A stretch of DNA of 64,000 nucleotides from Oscillospiraceae bacterium (GCA_017429835.1 JAFROD010000011.1:1-64000), one strand, 5' to 3'. Numbered from the stretch's first letter, positions 11,500 through 19,898 are shown. Numbers and translations are program-made. The notes: a model not told the origin generated them from the sequence alone.

Positions 11500-12114
11500 A
11501 TGAAGATCAAGCGTATGATACTGCTTTTACTTGCCGTTTGTCTGTGCCTTTGCGCCTGCGGCGGCGCAGGCACGGCGCGTCCGTCCGACGAGGAAAACCA
11601 GACGCAGCAGGACGTCCTTGAAAGCGCTGGCACCGACGATACGCCGGTGGAGACCGAAACGATGCGCTGGGGCGACTGGACGGTGGACGTACCCGCCGAC
11701 TTTACGCTGGAGGGCGGCGATTTCCTGGACGAGACCGACCCGAGGTATTTTTCTGTGAAAAAATCCTTCTTCGTCTACTTTGACTTCACCGCCGACGGGG
11801 AAGAATTGATCATGAACCACTACAACTACAACAAAGCCACCTACACCAACGAGCAGACGGACGTAAAGGGCGTCTTCGGCGGGAAAGAATGGGTCGGCTT
11901 CCAGTACAGCGACGGCTACGGCGGCTACGGCTTTGAGGCGTACACTACGGTGGACGGAGAGATGATCCGCGTGTCCTGCGCGGGATATCGCTTCGACGAC
12001 GCCATCGTGAAGACGGTGCTCGGCTCCTTGACGTATACTCCGCCCGAGCCGACGCCGGAAGAGACGACCCCTGCCGATACTGCGATTGACGACGCCTCTG
12101 TCGGCGGAGAATAA
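11500..12114 (+). CDS. Predicted lipoprotein of unknown function
   Basis: A 204-residue exported lipoprotein. It has a short basic N-terminus (MKIKRM), a hydrophobic core and the lipobox LCAC with the lipidated Cys near residue 19. The first ~50 mature residues are an acidic/Thr-rich linker. The remainder (WGDWTVDVPADFTL onward) is a compact beta-rich domain of unknown family. The ATG at 11500 has GGGAGG 8 bases upstream; an in-frame TTG at 11476 is less likely. It is the last gene of the three-gene unit starting at 9813. The stop is followed by the first terminator-flanked 250-bp repeat. Confidence 0.78.
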   Translation: MKIKRMILLLLAVCLCLCACGGAGTARPSDEENQTQQDVLESAGTDDTPVETETMRWGDWTVDVPADFTLEGGDFLDETDPRYFSVKKSFFVYFDFTADGEELIMNHYNYNKATYTNEQTDVKGVFGGKEWVGFQYSDGYGGYGFEAYTTVDGEMIRVSCAGYRFDDAIVKTVLGSLTYTPPEPTPEETTPADTAIDDASVGGE

Positions 12115-12130
12115 GCGCGGCGTCTCAAAA

Positions 12131-12151
12131 GCAGGCACGAAACTTGCCTGC
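12131..12151 (+). terminator. Left copy of duplicated terminator hairpin (repeat copy A)
   Basis: The hairpin GCAGGCA-CGAAACT-TGCCTGC is preceded by AAAA but has lost the T-tract, because the 250-bp repeat begins at once. It differs by one base from the hairpin on the other side of the repeat at 12404. Confidence 0.75.
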
Positions 12152-12152
12152 T

Positions 12153-12402
12153 CAGGCTGTCAAAAAGTCCGTAACCGTCAAAATCAGACAAGCATTTTTG
12201 ATGCTGTGCGTTGACTATAGCGTTAAAGGAAAAAGGGCAATTATCAACTTTTTAGGCTAAAAAGGCTTGCTTTGCAAGAATTTTGACTTACTTCGCAACT
12301 CACGACCTGCCGTACCTCTGTACGCCGACGGTCGTGAGTTGCTTGTCTTCCGGACATTTGGGCAGCCTGTCAGCGTGTCGAAAAGGGTTTTTCGACACGC
12401 TG
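12153..12402 (+). repeat. 250-bp terminator-associated structured repeat, copy A
   Basis: The element begins CAGGCTGTCAAAAAGTCCG. Near its end is the inverse complement of that sequence (GGACATTTGGGCAGCCTG), and it closes with a perfect palindrome GTGTCGAAAA...TTTTCGACAC. Inside are GTCAAAATC and ATTTTGAC in inverse orientation and a long hairpin (GCAACTCACGACC/GGTCGTGAGTTGC) capped by CGTAC/GTACG. The central ~80 bases differ from the other two copies (17167 and 47128). It contains no credible gene and fills the gap between the lipoprotein and the PP-loop gene. Confidence 0.9.
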
Positions 12403-12403
12403 A

Positions 12404-12429
12404 GCAGGCACGAAACGTGCCTGCTTTTT
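12404..12429 (+). terminator. Right copy of duplicated terminator (repeat copy A)
   Basis: The hairpin GCAGGCACGAAACGTGCCTGC is followed by five T. This copy keeps the full terminator form. Confidence 0.85.
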
Positions 12430-12503
12430 CGTTGTTTGCGAGGGATCGTTCAAAAAAGTTTCTCTGCCGGCGAAAAATGGGGGTGTTATTTCAGAATGGA
12501 GTA

Positions 12504-12512
12504 TGCTACAAT
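12504..12512 (+). promoter_or_regulatory. Extended -10 promoter of the PP-loop/flippase operon
   Basis: TGC-TACAAT forms an extended -10, without a clear -35, about 70 bases before the TTG start at 12581. Confidence 0.45.
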
Positions 12513-12580
12513 AAATTGGATATTATGAGCAGTCTGCGCTTTTGGCGCAGGACGCACGGAGCTGAAAGGAGGGAACGGCA

Positions 12581-13867
12581 TTGATCGAGATCGGCAAGAT
12601 CGCAGTGGAGCATCGTGAAGGACGAAGCAGACTGGTTGCCGCCGTCCGCGTCCCGCAGGACGCGATCCGCGTATGGCAGCAGCGCGCAGCGCGTCTCGAC
12701 GCACACATGAAAGATCGGTATCGGTCGGAATATCTGGACGCGGAATCCCGCTTCCGGCTGTGGTTTGAAGTCGAGGAAGCATACGCCGACGCCCTCTGCC
12801 CCGAGCGAAGCGACGCTTTTCTGACGGCGATTCTGTACTTTGCCATGGTTTCCGGCGAAGATATCCGCTGTGAAGCGCCGGTCACGGACAAGCTGCTCTA
12901 TCAAATCAAGGAGTACCTGATCCCGTCGCTTTGCGACGAATCCAAAGGATACCGGCGGATCTCCGTCGAGGCAGAGCCTGCGCCGGAAGCGGAAAAGGTC
13001 GCCGCATTTGTCGGCACGGGGATTTCCTGCGGCGTGGATTCCTTCTCCACCGTTCTGCTCCACACGAAAGAGGAGCTTCCGGAGGCGTTCCGGCTGACCC
13101 ATTTGACCCTGTTCAACACCGGCGCGATGAATTTCGCCGGATACGCCAAGGACAAGCCTCTGGCGCAATGGCGGGAGGAAACGAAAAAAGAATTCGAGGA
13201 ACGGATCGCGTTAGGGAAAAAGGTCGCGCAGGAGCTGGATATGAAGTTCCTTGCGGTCGATACGAATATCCCGGACTTGTATCAGGGCTGCTTTTCTTTC
13301 TCACACACCTTCCGCAATCTGTCCGCCGTCCTGGCGACGCAGAAAACGTGGGGGAGCTATTATTACGCGTCGGCAGGGGAGGGAAACCTGAACCGCGTCG
13401 GTCTGACGCAAGACAGCAGCTTCTACGATCCTTTGAATCTGATGGCATTGTCTCTGCGATCCCTTTATTTCTACTCCGGCGGCGCGCCGTACACGCGGCT
13501 GCAGAAGACGGAAATGATCGCGGACGATCCGGTCGTGCAGAAGTATCTCAACGTCTGCTCGTTCCATACCGTGAATTGCGGACGCTGCGAAAAATGCGTG
13601 CGGACGCTGGCGGCGGTGGACGTTCTCGGGAAACGGGAAGCGTTCCGAACCGCTTTCCCCGATATGTCGTACTTTGAAAACAACAAGTGGAAGATCATGG
13701 CGAATATTGCCGAAGCGCGGGAAGACGACTTCTTTTCGTACGAAACAAAACAGTATATGGAGCGGCACGGGATCGGACTGAGCGCAAAATCAAAGCAGTA
13801 CCATCTGCTGCTTCCCTTCAGAAAAGTGCGGCGCTGGTTCCGCAAAGCAAGGAAAGAAAATGGCTGA
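12581..13867 (+). CDS. QueC-like PP-loop ATPase-fold protein
   Basis: A 428-residue protein with a PP-loop-like ATP-pyrophosphatase motif (SCGVDSFSTV, near residue 147) in a Rossmann-type core. Near residue 335 is a four-cysteine cluster (CSFHTVNCGRCEKC) placed as in the zinc site of QueC 7-cyano-7-deazaguanine synthase. The ~130-residue N-terminal extension is not part of QueC. PP-loop enzymes adenylate a carboxylate or carbonyl substrate. Coupling to a flippase suggests modification of an exported glycan or lipid-linked intermediate, which is inference. The start is a TTG at 12581 after AAAGGAGGG. It overlaps the flippase gene by 8 bases. Confidence 0.75.
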   Translation: MIEIGKIAVEHREGRSRLVAAVRVPQDAIRVWQQRAARLDAHMKDRYRSEYLDAESRFRLWFEVEEAYADALCPERSDAFLTAILYFAMVSGEDIRCEAPVTDKLLYQIKEYLIPSLCDESKGYRRISVEAEPAPEAEKVAAFVGTGISCGVDSFSTVLLHTKEELPEAFRLTHLTLFNTGAMNFAGYAKDKPLAQWREETKKEFEERIALGKKVAQELDMKFLAVDTNIPDLYQGCFSFSHTFRNLSAVLATQKTWGSYYYASAGEGNLNRVGLTQDSSFYDPLNLMALSLRSLYFYSGGAPYTRLQKTEMIADDPVVQKYLNVCSFHTVNCGRCEKCVRTLAAVDVLGKREAFRTAFPDMSYFENNKWKIMANIAEAREDDFFSYETKQYMERHGIGLSAKSKQYHLLLPFRKVRRWFRKARKENG

Positions 13868-15398
13868 CGCAAATAGCAGAACGAAAAATACGCTGCTGAA
13901 TACCATCGGCGGTTTTGCCGTCAAAATCGCAACCATACTGATGGCGTTCATCACGCGAACGATCTTTATCAAGACGCTGGGCATTCAGTACGCCGGCGTA
14001 TCGGGCGTATTCACGGATATTCTGGTCGTCCTGTCTTTCGCGGAAATGGGCATCGGCGCGGCGATCGCCTACGCGCTGTATAAGCCGATTGCGGACGATG
14101 ACGAAGCCGCCATTGCCCGTTTCATGAACGCGTACCGAAAGATATACACCGCGATCGCGGGCGTGATCCTCGGACTCGGTCTGTGCCTGATCCCGCTGTT
14201 GGGTTATATCATCAAGGACGTGCCGGATATCATCGAGGATATTCGTCTGATCTATATCCTCTACGTGCTGAATACGGCGTCGTCTTATCTGTTGATCTAC
14301 AAGACGGCGTTTCTGACTGCGGCGCAGAAGGACTATCTGGTATCCAAGGTCAAAATCGTGATTTCGCTGCTGAAGGCGGCGGCGGAATGCGTCTGTTTGC
14401 TGATCTTCCGCAACTTTATCGTCTATCTCATCATCGGCATTGCTTTTCAGCTTTTGCAGAACCTCATCGTCGCCCGTGTGGCGGAGCGGGAGTATCCGAT
14501 TCTGAAGAAGAAAAACAGGCAGCCGCTGGAGAAAAAGGAGAAGACCAAGCTGATCGCAGACATTCGCGCGCTCTTCCTGTATAAGGTTTCCGGCACCGTG
14601 CTGAACGGAACGGACAGTCTCGTGATCTCCTCGTTCATCGGCACGCCGGCAGTCGGCGTTCTCGGGAATTATAACCTGATCACCAACCAGATTTATTCTC
14701 TCGTTATGCAGATTTTCTCGGCGACGTCCGCAAGCGTCGGCAATCTGGCGGCAACCAGCTCGCCGGAGCATCAGGAAACGGTGTTCAATAAAATGCTGTT
14801 TCTTTGTTTCTGGATCTACTGCTTCTGCGCGACGGCTCTTTGGACGCTGCTCACGCCGTTCATGCTGGTGTGGCAGGGGGAAGAATACCTGTTTTCCGGC
14901 GCGATGGTCGCGCTTCTGATCACCGACTTCTGGATGAAGGGAATGTTGAGCCCGATCAGCCAGTTCCGCACGTCGAACGGCCTGTTTACGCAGGGCAAAT
15001 ACAGACCGCTGATCATGGCGATCATCAATATCGCGGTCTCGATCTTCCTCGTGAAGCTGATCGGCATTACCGGCGTTATCATCGGCACGATCGTTTCCAG
15101 ATTAACGACGCAGCTATGGTACGACCCGTATCTGATCTACAAGCGGGTCTTCCGCAAGTCTGTGCTTGGATATTATCTCAAATACGTCGTTTACATCGCG
15201 GTGACGGTCGGCTGCTGCCTGTTGTCGAGTTTCCTGCTGAACTGTCTGCCGATCGAGAACCTCTACCTCAAAGTGCTGATCGGATTCGGCTTTGCCCTGG
15301 TGATCCCGAATGCGGCTATCGTTCTGCTGTATTTCAGGACGACGGAGTTCAGGGGGATCGTAAAGCTGGTATCTAACGTAATAAAGCGAAAAGTCTGA
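13860..15398 (+). CDS. MOP-superfamily polysaccharide flippase (Wzx/MurJ-like)
   Basis: A 512-residue integral membrane protein with 12-14 hydrophobic segments. It belongs to the MOP (MATE/Wzx/MurJ) exporter superfamily, which flips lipid-linked sugars. The N-terminal region (TLLNTIGGFAVKIATILMAF) and FIKTLGIQYAGVSGVFTDIL resemble clostridial 'polysaccharide biosynthesis' flippases. It starts inside the end of the PP-loop gene and is followed by a terminator, giving a two-gene operon. There is no glycosyltransferase or polymerase next to it, so the cargo must be made elsewhere. Confidence 0.88.
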   Translation: MADANSRTKNTLLNTIGGFAVKIATILMAFITRTIFIKTLGIQYAGVSGVFTDILVVLSFAEMGIGAAIAYALYKPIADDDEAAIARFMNAYRKIYTAIAGVILGLGLCLIPLLGYIIKDVPDIIEDIRLIYILYVLNTASSYLLIYKTAFLTAAQKDYLVSKVKIVISLLKAAAECVCLLIFRNFIVYLIIGIAFQLLQNLIVARVAEREYPILKKKNRQPLEKKEKTKLIADIRALFLYKVSGTVLNGTDSLVISSFIGTPAVGVLGNYNLITNQIYSLVMQIFSATSASVGNLAATSSPEHQETVFNKMLFLCFWIYCFCATALWTLLTPFMLVWQGEEYLFSGAMVALLITDFWMKGMLSPISQFRTSNGLFTQGKYRPLIMAIINIAVSIFLVKLIGITGVIIGTIVSRLTTQLWYDPYLIYKRVFRKSVLGYYLKYVVYIAVTVGCCLLSSFLLNCLPIENLYLKVLIGFGFALVIPNAAIVLLYFRTTEFRGIVKLVSNVIKRKV

Positions 15399-15429
15399 AA
15401 AGCGCCCGTCATGTTCGACGGGCGCTTTT
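15399..15429 (+). terminator. Terminator of the PP-loop/flippase operon
   Basis: The stem AGCGCCCGTC/GACGGGCGCT with a short loop begins right after the flippase stop and is followed by TTT. Confidence 0.8.
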
Positions 15430-15475
15430 GACCGGCTTCTCCTGCGGATCCGAACGGAAAAGACGAAATAGGTAC

Positions 15476-15505
15476 TTGTCACCCCGGTGGGGGATGTGAT
15501 AAAAT
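15476..15505 (+). promoter_or_regulatory. Promoter of the SLH-protein gene
   Basis: TTGTCA and TAAAAT are separated by 18 bases. The -10 is about 80 bases before the start codon. Confidence 0.6.
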
Positions 15506-15586
15506 GGGGAAAACTTTGTCGAATGCGCTCCGAAATGCGGAGTCAGCGCCGAGGGAGCGAATACGGCACAGATGGGAAAGATCATC

Positions 15587-17122
15587 ATGCGAAAGCTTTT
15601 TGCGCTTGCACTGGCAGCGGTCATGCTGCTTGCGCTGCTGCCCGCGGGCGGCGTTTCGGCGGCGGAGCCGACCGGCGTGTTCCAGCAGATGCACGACCGT
15701 GCGGAAGAGATCGTCATTTTCGCGTGGACGCCGAGCGTCCGCATCGACGTCTGGAACGAAAATCCGTACAACGGAAAAATGTACTTTGAGGCGGGCGAGG
15801 TCGTCCACGGCATGCCTTACACGCTTTTTGCCCGCGAGCTCGGCTTCAAAAGCATGATCACGCTGCGCGAGTACAAGGCGGTCGCGGACAAGAACTATTC
15901 CGTGACCCACTTCTGCAACGCGATGTGGGAAATGCGCACGGGGCCGGTGTACGGCTCGTGCTGCGCGACCTTCATCTGCGAGATCCTCGGCGAGGGCTTC
16001 CTGAACGAGGGGCTTCCGATCTACAGCAGCGTCGGGCCGCTTGCGCGTGACGGTCATCTGACGAGCCGCAGGGTCAAGGCGGACGAGATCCTGCCCGGCG
16101 ACCTCCTGTACGATAAGGACTGGTCGCATATCGTCTGGGTCGGGAGCGTCACGGAAAAGACGATCACGGTCTACGAGCAGACCCCGCCGATCTCAAAAAC
16201 GACGACGATCCCCCTTTCCAACGTGACGGAGGACGGTTACTTGATCCTTCGCAACCACGTCTACGCCTTCGCTTCGCGGAGCAACAGCTTCGCGCACGCC
16301 GGGCCGCACGTGCCCGTCTACGACGCGCCGAAGGAGCCGACCTGCACGGAGGACGGTCTGACCGCAGGCAGCCATTGCGTGATCTGCGGCGAGAACATCG
16401 AGCTGCAGATGTCGATCCCCGCCTACGGGCACACGCGCGAGTACGTGGTGGAAGAATCTGCGGCAACGGACGAAACGGACGGCTGGACGGTTTGGCGCTG
16501 CGCCGTCTGCGGCGAGGACGAAAAGGTCTGGATCCCGTGCGAGAGCTGCGCGGCAAAGCGGTTCGAGGACACGCCGCTCGGCGTCTGGCATCACGAATAC
16601 ATAGATTTTGTGCGCGGCAGAGGGTACATGAACGGCGTGAGCGAAACGATCTTCGCGCCGGACGAAACCATGTCCCGCGCCATGCTCGTCACGGTGCTGT
16701 GGCGGTACGCGGGCGAGCCATCTGGCGGCAATTCCGGCTTCACGGACGTGCCGGACGGGCAGTGGTACACGGACGCGGTCGCGTGGGCGGCGGCAAACAG
16801 CATCGTCAACGGCGTGGGCGGCGGGAGATTCGACCCGAACGGGGCGGTGACCCGCGCGCAGTTCGCGACGATCCTCCACCGCTACGCAAAGCGTGAGGGC
16901 TTGCCTTCCGACACTGCCGCCGCGCTGGACTTCCCGGATCGCGCCGCCGTGCCGGGCTGGGCGCTGGACGCGATGCGCTGGGCGGTCGCGGAAGGACTCC
17001 TCAGCGGCTCCGGTCACGCGGACGGGAAAGATTATCTCGACCCGCAGCACGCTGCGACCCGCGCGCAGGTCGCGAAAATGCTGACGCAGTTCGTGAAAAA
17101 CGTCGCCGAAGAAGCAGCTTGA
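15587..17122 (+). CDS. Exported protein: cysteine-peptidase-like domain plus three SLH domains
   Basis: A 511-residue exported protein. The signal peptide (MRKLFALALAAVMLLALLPA) ends near VSA. Residues ~30-225 look like an NlpC/P60- or amidase-type papain-fold domain: the Cys-bearing helix GSCCATFICEIL (Cys near 124) and HIVWVGSV near 180 are the candidate Cys/His pair. A Cys-rich module (PTCTEDGLTAGSHCVICGE) follows near 245-300. Three SLH domains (FEDTPLGVWHHEYI, FTDVPDGQWYTDAV, LDFPDRAAVPGWAL) fill ~325-510 and anchor it to secondary wall polymer. The alternative ATG at 15572 would add five residues. The likely role is peptidoglycan processing at the S-layer. Confidence 0.85.
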   Translation: MRKLFALALAAVMLLALLPAGGVSAAEPTGVFQQMHDRAEEIVIFAWTPSVRIDVWNENPYNGKMYFEAGEVVHGMPYTLFARELGFKSMITLREYKAVADKNYSVTHFCNAMWEMRTGPVYGSCCATFICEILGEGFLNEGLPIYSSVGPLARDGHLTSRRVKADEILPGDLLYDKDWSHIVWVGSVTEKTITVYEQTPPISKTTTIPLSNVTEDGYLILRNHVYAFASRSNSFAHAGPHVPVYDAPKEPTCTEDGLTAGSHCVICGENIELQMSIPAYGHTREYVVEESAATDETDGWTVWRCAVCGEDEKVWIPCESCAAKRFEDTPLGVWHHEYIDFVRGRGYMNGVSETIFAPDETMSRAMLVTVLWRYAGEPSGGNSGFTDVPDGQWYTDAVAWAAANSIVNGVGGGRFDPNGAVTRAQFATILHRYAKREGLPSDTAAALDFPDRAAVPGWALDAMRWAVAEGLLSGSGHADGKDYLDPQHAATRAQVAKMLTQFVKNVAEEAA

Positions 17123-17137
17123 ATGATAAAAGCAAAA

Positions 17138-17165
17138 GCCGCGGTGTGGATTACCACACCGCGGT
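17138..17165 (+). terminator. Left copy of duplicated terminator hairpin (repeat copy B)
   Basis: The stem CCGCGGTGTGG/CCACACCGCGG has the loop ATTA, is preceded by AAAA, and is cut off by the repeat. The same hairpin with its loop in inverse orientation (TAAT) lies on the other side of the repeat at 17421. Confidence 0.75.
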
Positions 17166-17166
17166 T

Positions 17167-17416
17167 CAGACTGACAAAAAGCCCGTAACCGTCAAAATCA
17201 GTCAATCCTTTTTGCAAATATGTGCTGAGTATGGCGTTTACGGAGTTTGAAACGATTGCAAACCTTTGAGGTTAGAAAATGCTTGCTTCGCAAGGATTTT
17301 GACTTACTGCGCAACGCACGACCTACCGTACCTATGTACGCCAACGGTCGTGAGTTGCTTCTCTTCCGAACTTTTGACAGCCTGCCAGCGTGTCGAAAAA
17401 GGTTTTTCGACACGCC
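17167..17416 (+). repeat. 250-bp terminator-associated structured repeat, copy B
   Basis: This copy has the same layout as 12153 and 47128. It starts CAGACTGACAAAAAGCCCG; the inverse match CGAACTTTTGACAGCCTG is near its end; the internal hairpin is GCAACGCACGACC/GGTCGTGAGTTGC with cap CGTAC/GTACG; and the final palindrome is GTGTCGAAAAA/TTTTTCGACAC. The central part is diverged. It fills the gap between the convergent SLH and BMP-SLH genes and contains no gene. Confidence 0.9.
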
Positions 17417-17417
17417 A

Positions 17418-17453
17418 AAAGCCGCGGTGTGGTAATCCACACCGCGGCTTTCG
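17418..17453. terminator. Right copy of duplicated terminator (repeat copy B), bidirectional
   Basis: AAA-GCCGCGGTGTGG-TAAT-CCACACCGCGGC-TTT can act for the SLH gene on the plus strand and for the BMP-SLH gene, whose stop is at 17471, on the minus strand. Confidence 0.8.
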
Positions 17454-17470
17454 TTGCGTCGGTATTCTCT

Positions 17471-19861
17471 TTATTCTGCGAAGGCGCGGAAGAGGAAGGT
17501 CACGATCTGACCTCTCGTGCAGGTCGCGTCGGGGCTGAAGGTCGTCGCGGAAGTACCCGCGGTGATCTCCATTCCGACCGCCCACAGAACCGCGTCGAAG
17601 AAGTAGCCGCTCTTCACGTCCTTGAAGGGGTTGTTGCTCGAGGTCGGCTGCGGCTTTTCCTCGGTGCGCCAGAGGAAGGTCACGACCTGCGCTCTGGTGC
17701 AGCCCGCGTTCGGGCTGAACGTCGTCGTAGAGGTGCCTGCGGTGATCTCGTTTTCGACCGCCCAGAGGACCGCCTTGTAGTAGTATTCGCCTTCCTTTAC
17801 GTCCTTGAACGGGTTGTTCGTGGACTTCGGCTCCGGGCAGCCCTTGGCTCTCCAGAGGAAGGTCACGACCTGCGCTCTGGTGCAGGTGGCGTCCGGGCTG
17901 AAGGTCGTCGCGCTGGTGCCGGCAGTGATCTGCGGCGTTGCGCCGACCGCCCACAGGACCGCGCTGCCGTAGTACGCCTCCACCTTGACGTCGTTGAACG
18001 GATTCTCCACGACCGGCGGCTTTTCCAGCTTCGGCGTGGCGACTTTCTTCGTCTGCGTGCCGAACGCGGGCTCGGCGAAGACGGCGGTATAGACGATCTC
18101 GCCCTCCGCCTCGTAGGTGGCTTCCTTCGTCACCTTGGAGGTGGTTTTCACCGTCTCCGTCTCGATGTGGCTCGCGTCTGTCTTGCAGATACGGGTCGCA
18201 GTTGCGGCGCTGTTGTCGTCCGCCCATTCGTAGTTCGGCTCGCCCCAGTCGTGGCCGAGGGCGGCAGTCTCGTCGCTCACGTAGCTGTCACCGCAGCGCG
18301 AGCAGGTATGGGTCGTATAGCCCGCTTCCGTGCAGGTCGGCATGGTGACGGCGTGCAGATAGTCGTGGCCGAGCGCGGCGATCTCGGTGCGCTCACGGCT
18401 CAGCTCCGCGCTGCAGACTGCGCAGTAGACGACGGCGTCGTAGCTGCCGACTGCCGTGCAGGTGGGAGCGACCTCGTTTTCCTTGACCGGATTGCCCGCG
18501 ACGTGACCCTTCGGGTCGACCGTGACGGACTTGGTCTGCGTCGTAAAAGCGGGGTTCTCGAAGGTCGCCGTGTAGAACAGCTCGCCCGCCACGGTGCAGG
18601 TCGGCTCCGTCGTGCGGACGACCGTCTTGACCGTCTCGCTCTCGTAGTGGCTGTCGTCGGTCTTGCAGACGCGCTTTGCGGTGACGCTGCTGTTGTCCGC
18701 CGCCCAAACGTAGGTCGGCTCGCCGTAGTCGCAGGCGACGTAGCACTGATAGAACACGTCGATCGCGGTCTGCGGACGCTGCGTCCAGTCGTCGGAGATC
18801 GTGAGTTCGCCGTCGACGATCTTCTTGAGCAGCGCGGCGTAGTCCGCCTCGGTGAAGGTCTCGTTGTAGACCGTCGAGGGCGCAAGGCCGATGGGGTTCT
18901 TGTCGGGATCGGCGGAGACGATGCCGTTCAGCTCCTCGCCGCCGCCGACGAAGGTGCCGTCTGTCAGCTTGTCGAGCTGCAGGACCACCGTCGCGCCCAT
19001 GTTCTTCATGGCGGAGGTGATCGTGATGCCCTCGCCGAATTCGCCGTCGATCTGTCCCTTCTGATCGGCGTCCACGCCGATGATCTTGCCGCCGTTAGCT
19101 GCCGCCGCCTCTGCCGCAGAGGCGTAGATGCCGCCGCCGCAGGCGAAGACGACCTCAACGCCGCCCTTGTACCAGCCGTCGACCACCGAGGTGATCTCTG
19201 CAGTCGGCATGAACTGCCCGCTGTAGACGTAGCGGATCGTGACGTCGTCCGTGCAGTCGAGCGCCTTGGCGGCGTCGTTCGCGCCCTGGATGAAGCCGTA
19301 GCCGAAGCGGATGATGGCGGGGAATTCCGGTCCGCCGAGGAAGCCAAGCTTGCGATAGCCCATAGCGACCGCCGCCCAGCCCGCCAGAAACGCCGACTGT
19401 TCCTCGCGGTAGGTCGCGGTGTAGACGTTCGCGGGAATTTCCCATTCCTCGCCGCCCGCAGCCTCCTGCAGGGAGTAGGCGTCCACGTCCAGCAGGATGT
19501 AGGTCACGCCGGGATGCGCCTCGCAGGTCTTCGCCGTCGGCTCCGTGAAGGAGAAGCCCGGCAGCAGCAGGACCGTCGCGCCCTCCGCGATCGCCTGCTC
19601 GACGATGGGAACGCCGTAGTTTTCCACTTCCGTATTGTAGGAGTCCTCAAAGGTATAGGCCGCGTAGGCGACGCCCTTCGCTTCGCACCACGCCTTGGCC
19701 GCCTCGTGGACCTGCTGGTTGAAGCCGCCGTCCTCCGGACCGCCCGCGTCGGCAATCAGAGCGACCTTCATGGGAGCGCTTTCCTCCGCCGAAATCGGCA
19801 GCGCCGACAGCAGGGAGATCACCAGGACGATCGCCAACAGGATAGAAATCAGTCGTTTCAT
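17471..19861 (-). CDS. BMP/PnrA-type substrate-binding receptor fused to SLH domains
   Basis: A 796-residue exported protein. Its signal peptide (MKRLISILLAIVLVISLLSA) lacks a lipobox Cys. Residues ~28-340 are a basic-membrane-protein/PnrA domain, the purine-nucleoside receptor family of ABC importers (KVALIADAGGPEDGGFNQQV, ADQKGQIDGEFGEG). Two or three Cys-rich modules follow (TCTVAGELFYTATFENPAF, PTCTEAGYTTHTCSRCGDSY). Three SLH domains end the protein (FSPDATCTRAQVVTFLWR-type repeats, ~622-796). The receptor is thus held on the wall by SLH instead of a lipid anchor. No permease or ATPase gene is nearby. The ATG at 19861 follows AAAGGAGG. Confidence 0.88.
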   Translation of the reverse strand: MKRLISILLAIVLVISLLSALPISAEESAPMKVALIADAGGPEDGGFNQQVHEAAKAWCEAKGVAYAAYTFEDSYNTEVENYGVPIVEQAIAEGATVLLLPGFSFTEPTAKTCEAHPGVTYILLDVDAYSLQEAAGGEEWEIPANVYTATYREEQSAFLAGWAAVAMGYRKLGFLGGPEFPAIIRFGYGFIQGANDAAKALDCTDDVTIRYVYSGQFMPTAEITSVVDGWYKGGVEVVFACGGGIYASAAEAAAANGGKIIGVDADQKGQIDGEFGEGITITSAMKNMGATVVLQLDKLTDGTFVGGGEELNGIVSADPDKNPIGLAPSTVYNETFTEADYAALLKKIVDGELTISDDWTQRPQTAIDVFYQCYVACDYGEPTYVWAADNSSVTAKRVCKTDDSHYESETVKTVVRTTEPTCTVAGELFYTATFENPAFTTQTKSVTVDPKGHVAGNPVKENEVAPTCTAVGSYDAVVYCAVCSAELSRERTEIAALGHDYLHAVTMPTCTEAGYTTHTCSRCGDSYVSDETAALGHDWGEPNYEWADDNSAATATRICKTDASHIETETVKTTSKVTKEATYEAEGEIVYTAVFAEPAFGTQTKKVATPKLEKPPVVENPFNDVKVEAYYGSAVLWAVGATPQITAGTSATTFSPDATCTRAQVVTFLWRAKGCPEPKSTNNPFKDVKEGEYYYKAVLWAVENEITAGTSTTTFSPNAGCTRAQVVTFLWRTEEKPQPTSSNNPFKDVKSGYFFDAVLWAVGMEITAGTSATTFSPDATCTRGQIVTFLFRAFAE

Positions 19862-19898
19862 AAGAAACCTCCTTTGTGTGCTTTTGTGTCCTGCCATC

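Noticed and set aside
12267..12584. Short open frames inside the 250-bp repeats
   Set aside because: They are not conserved between the three copies and the stems, not codons, are preserved, so the repeats are treated as non-coding.
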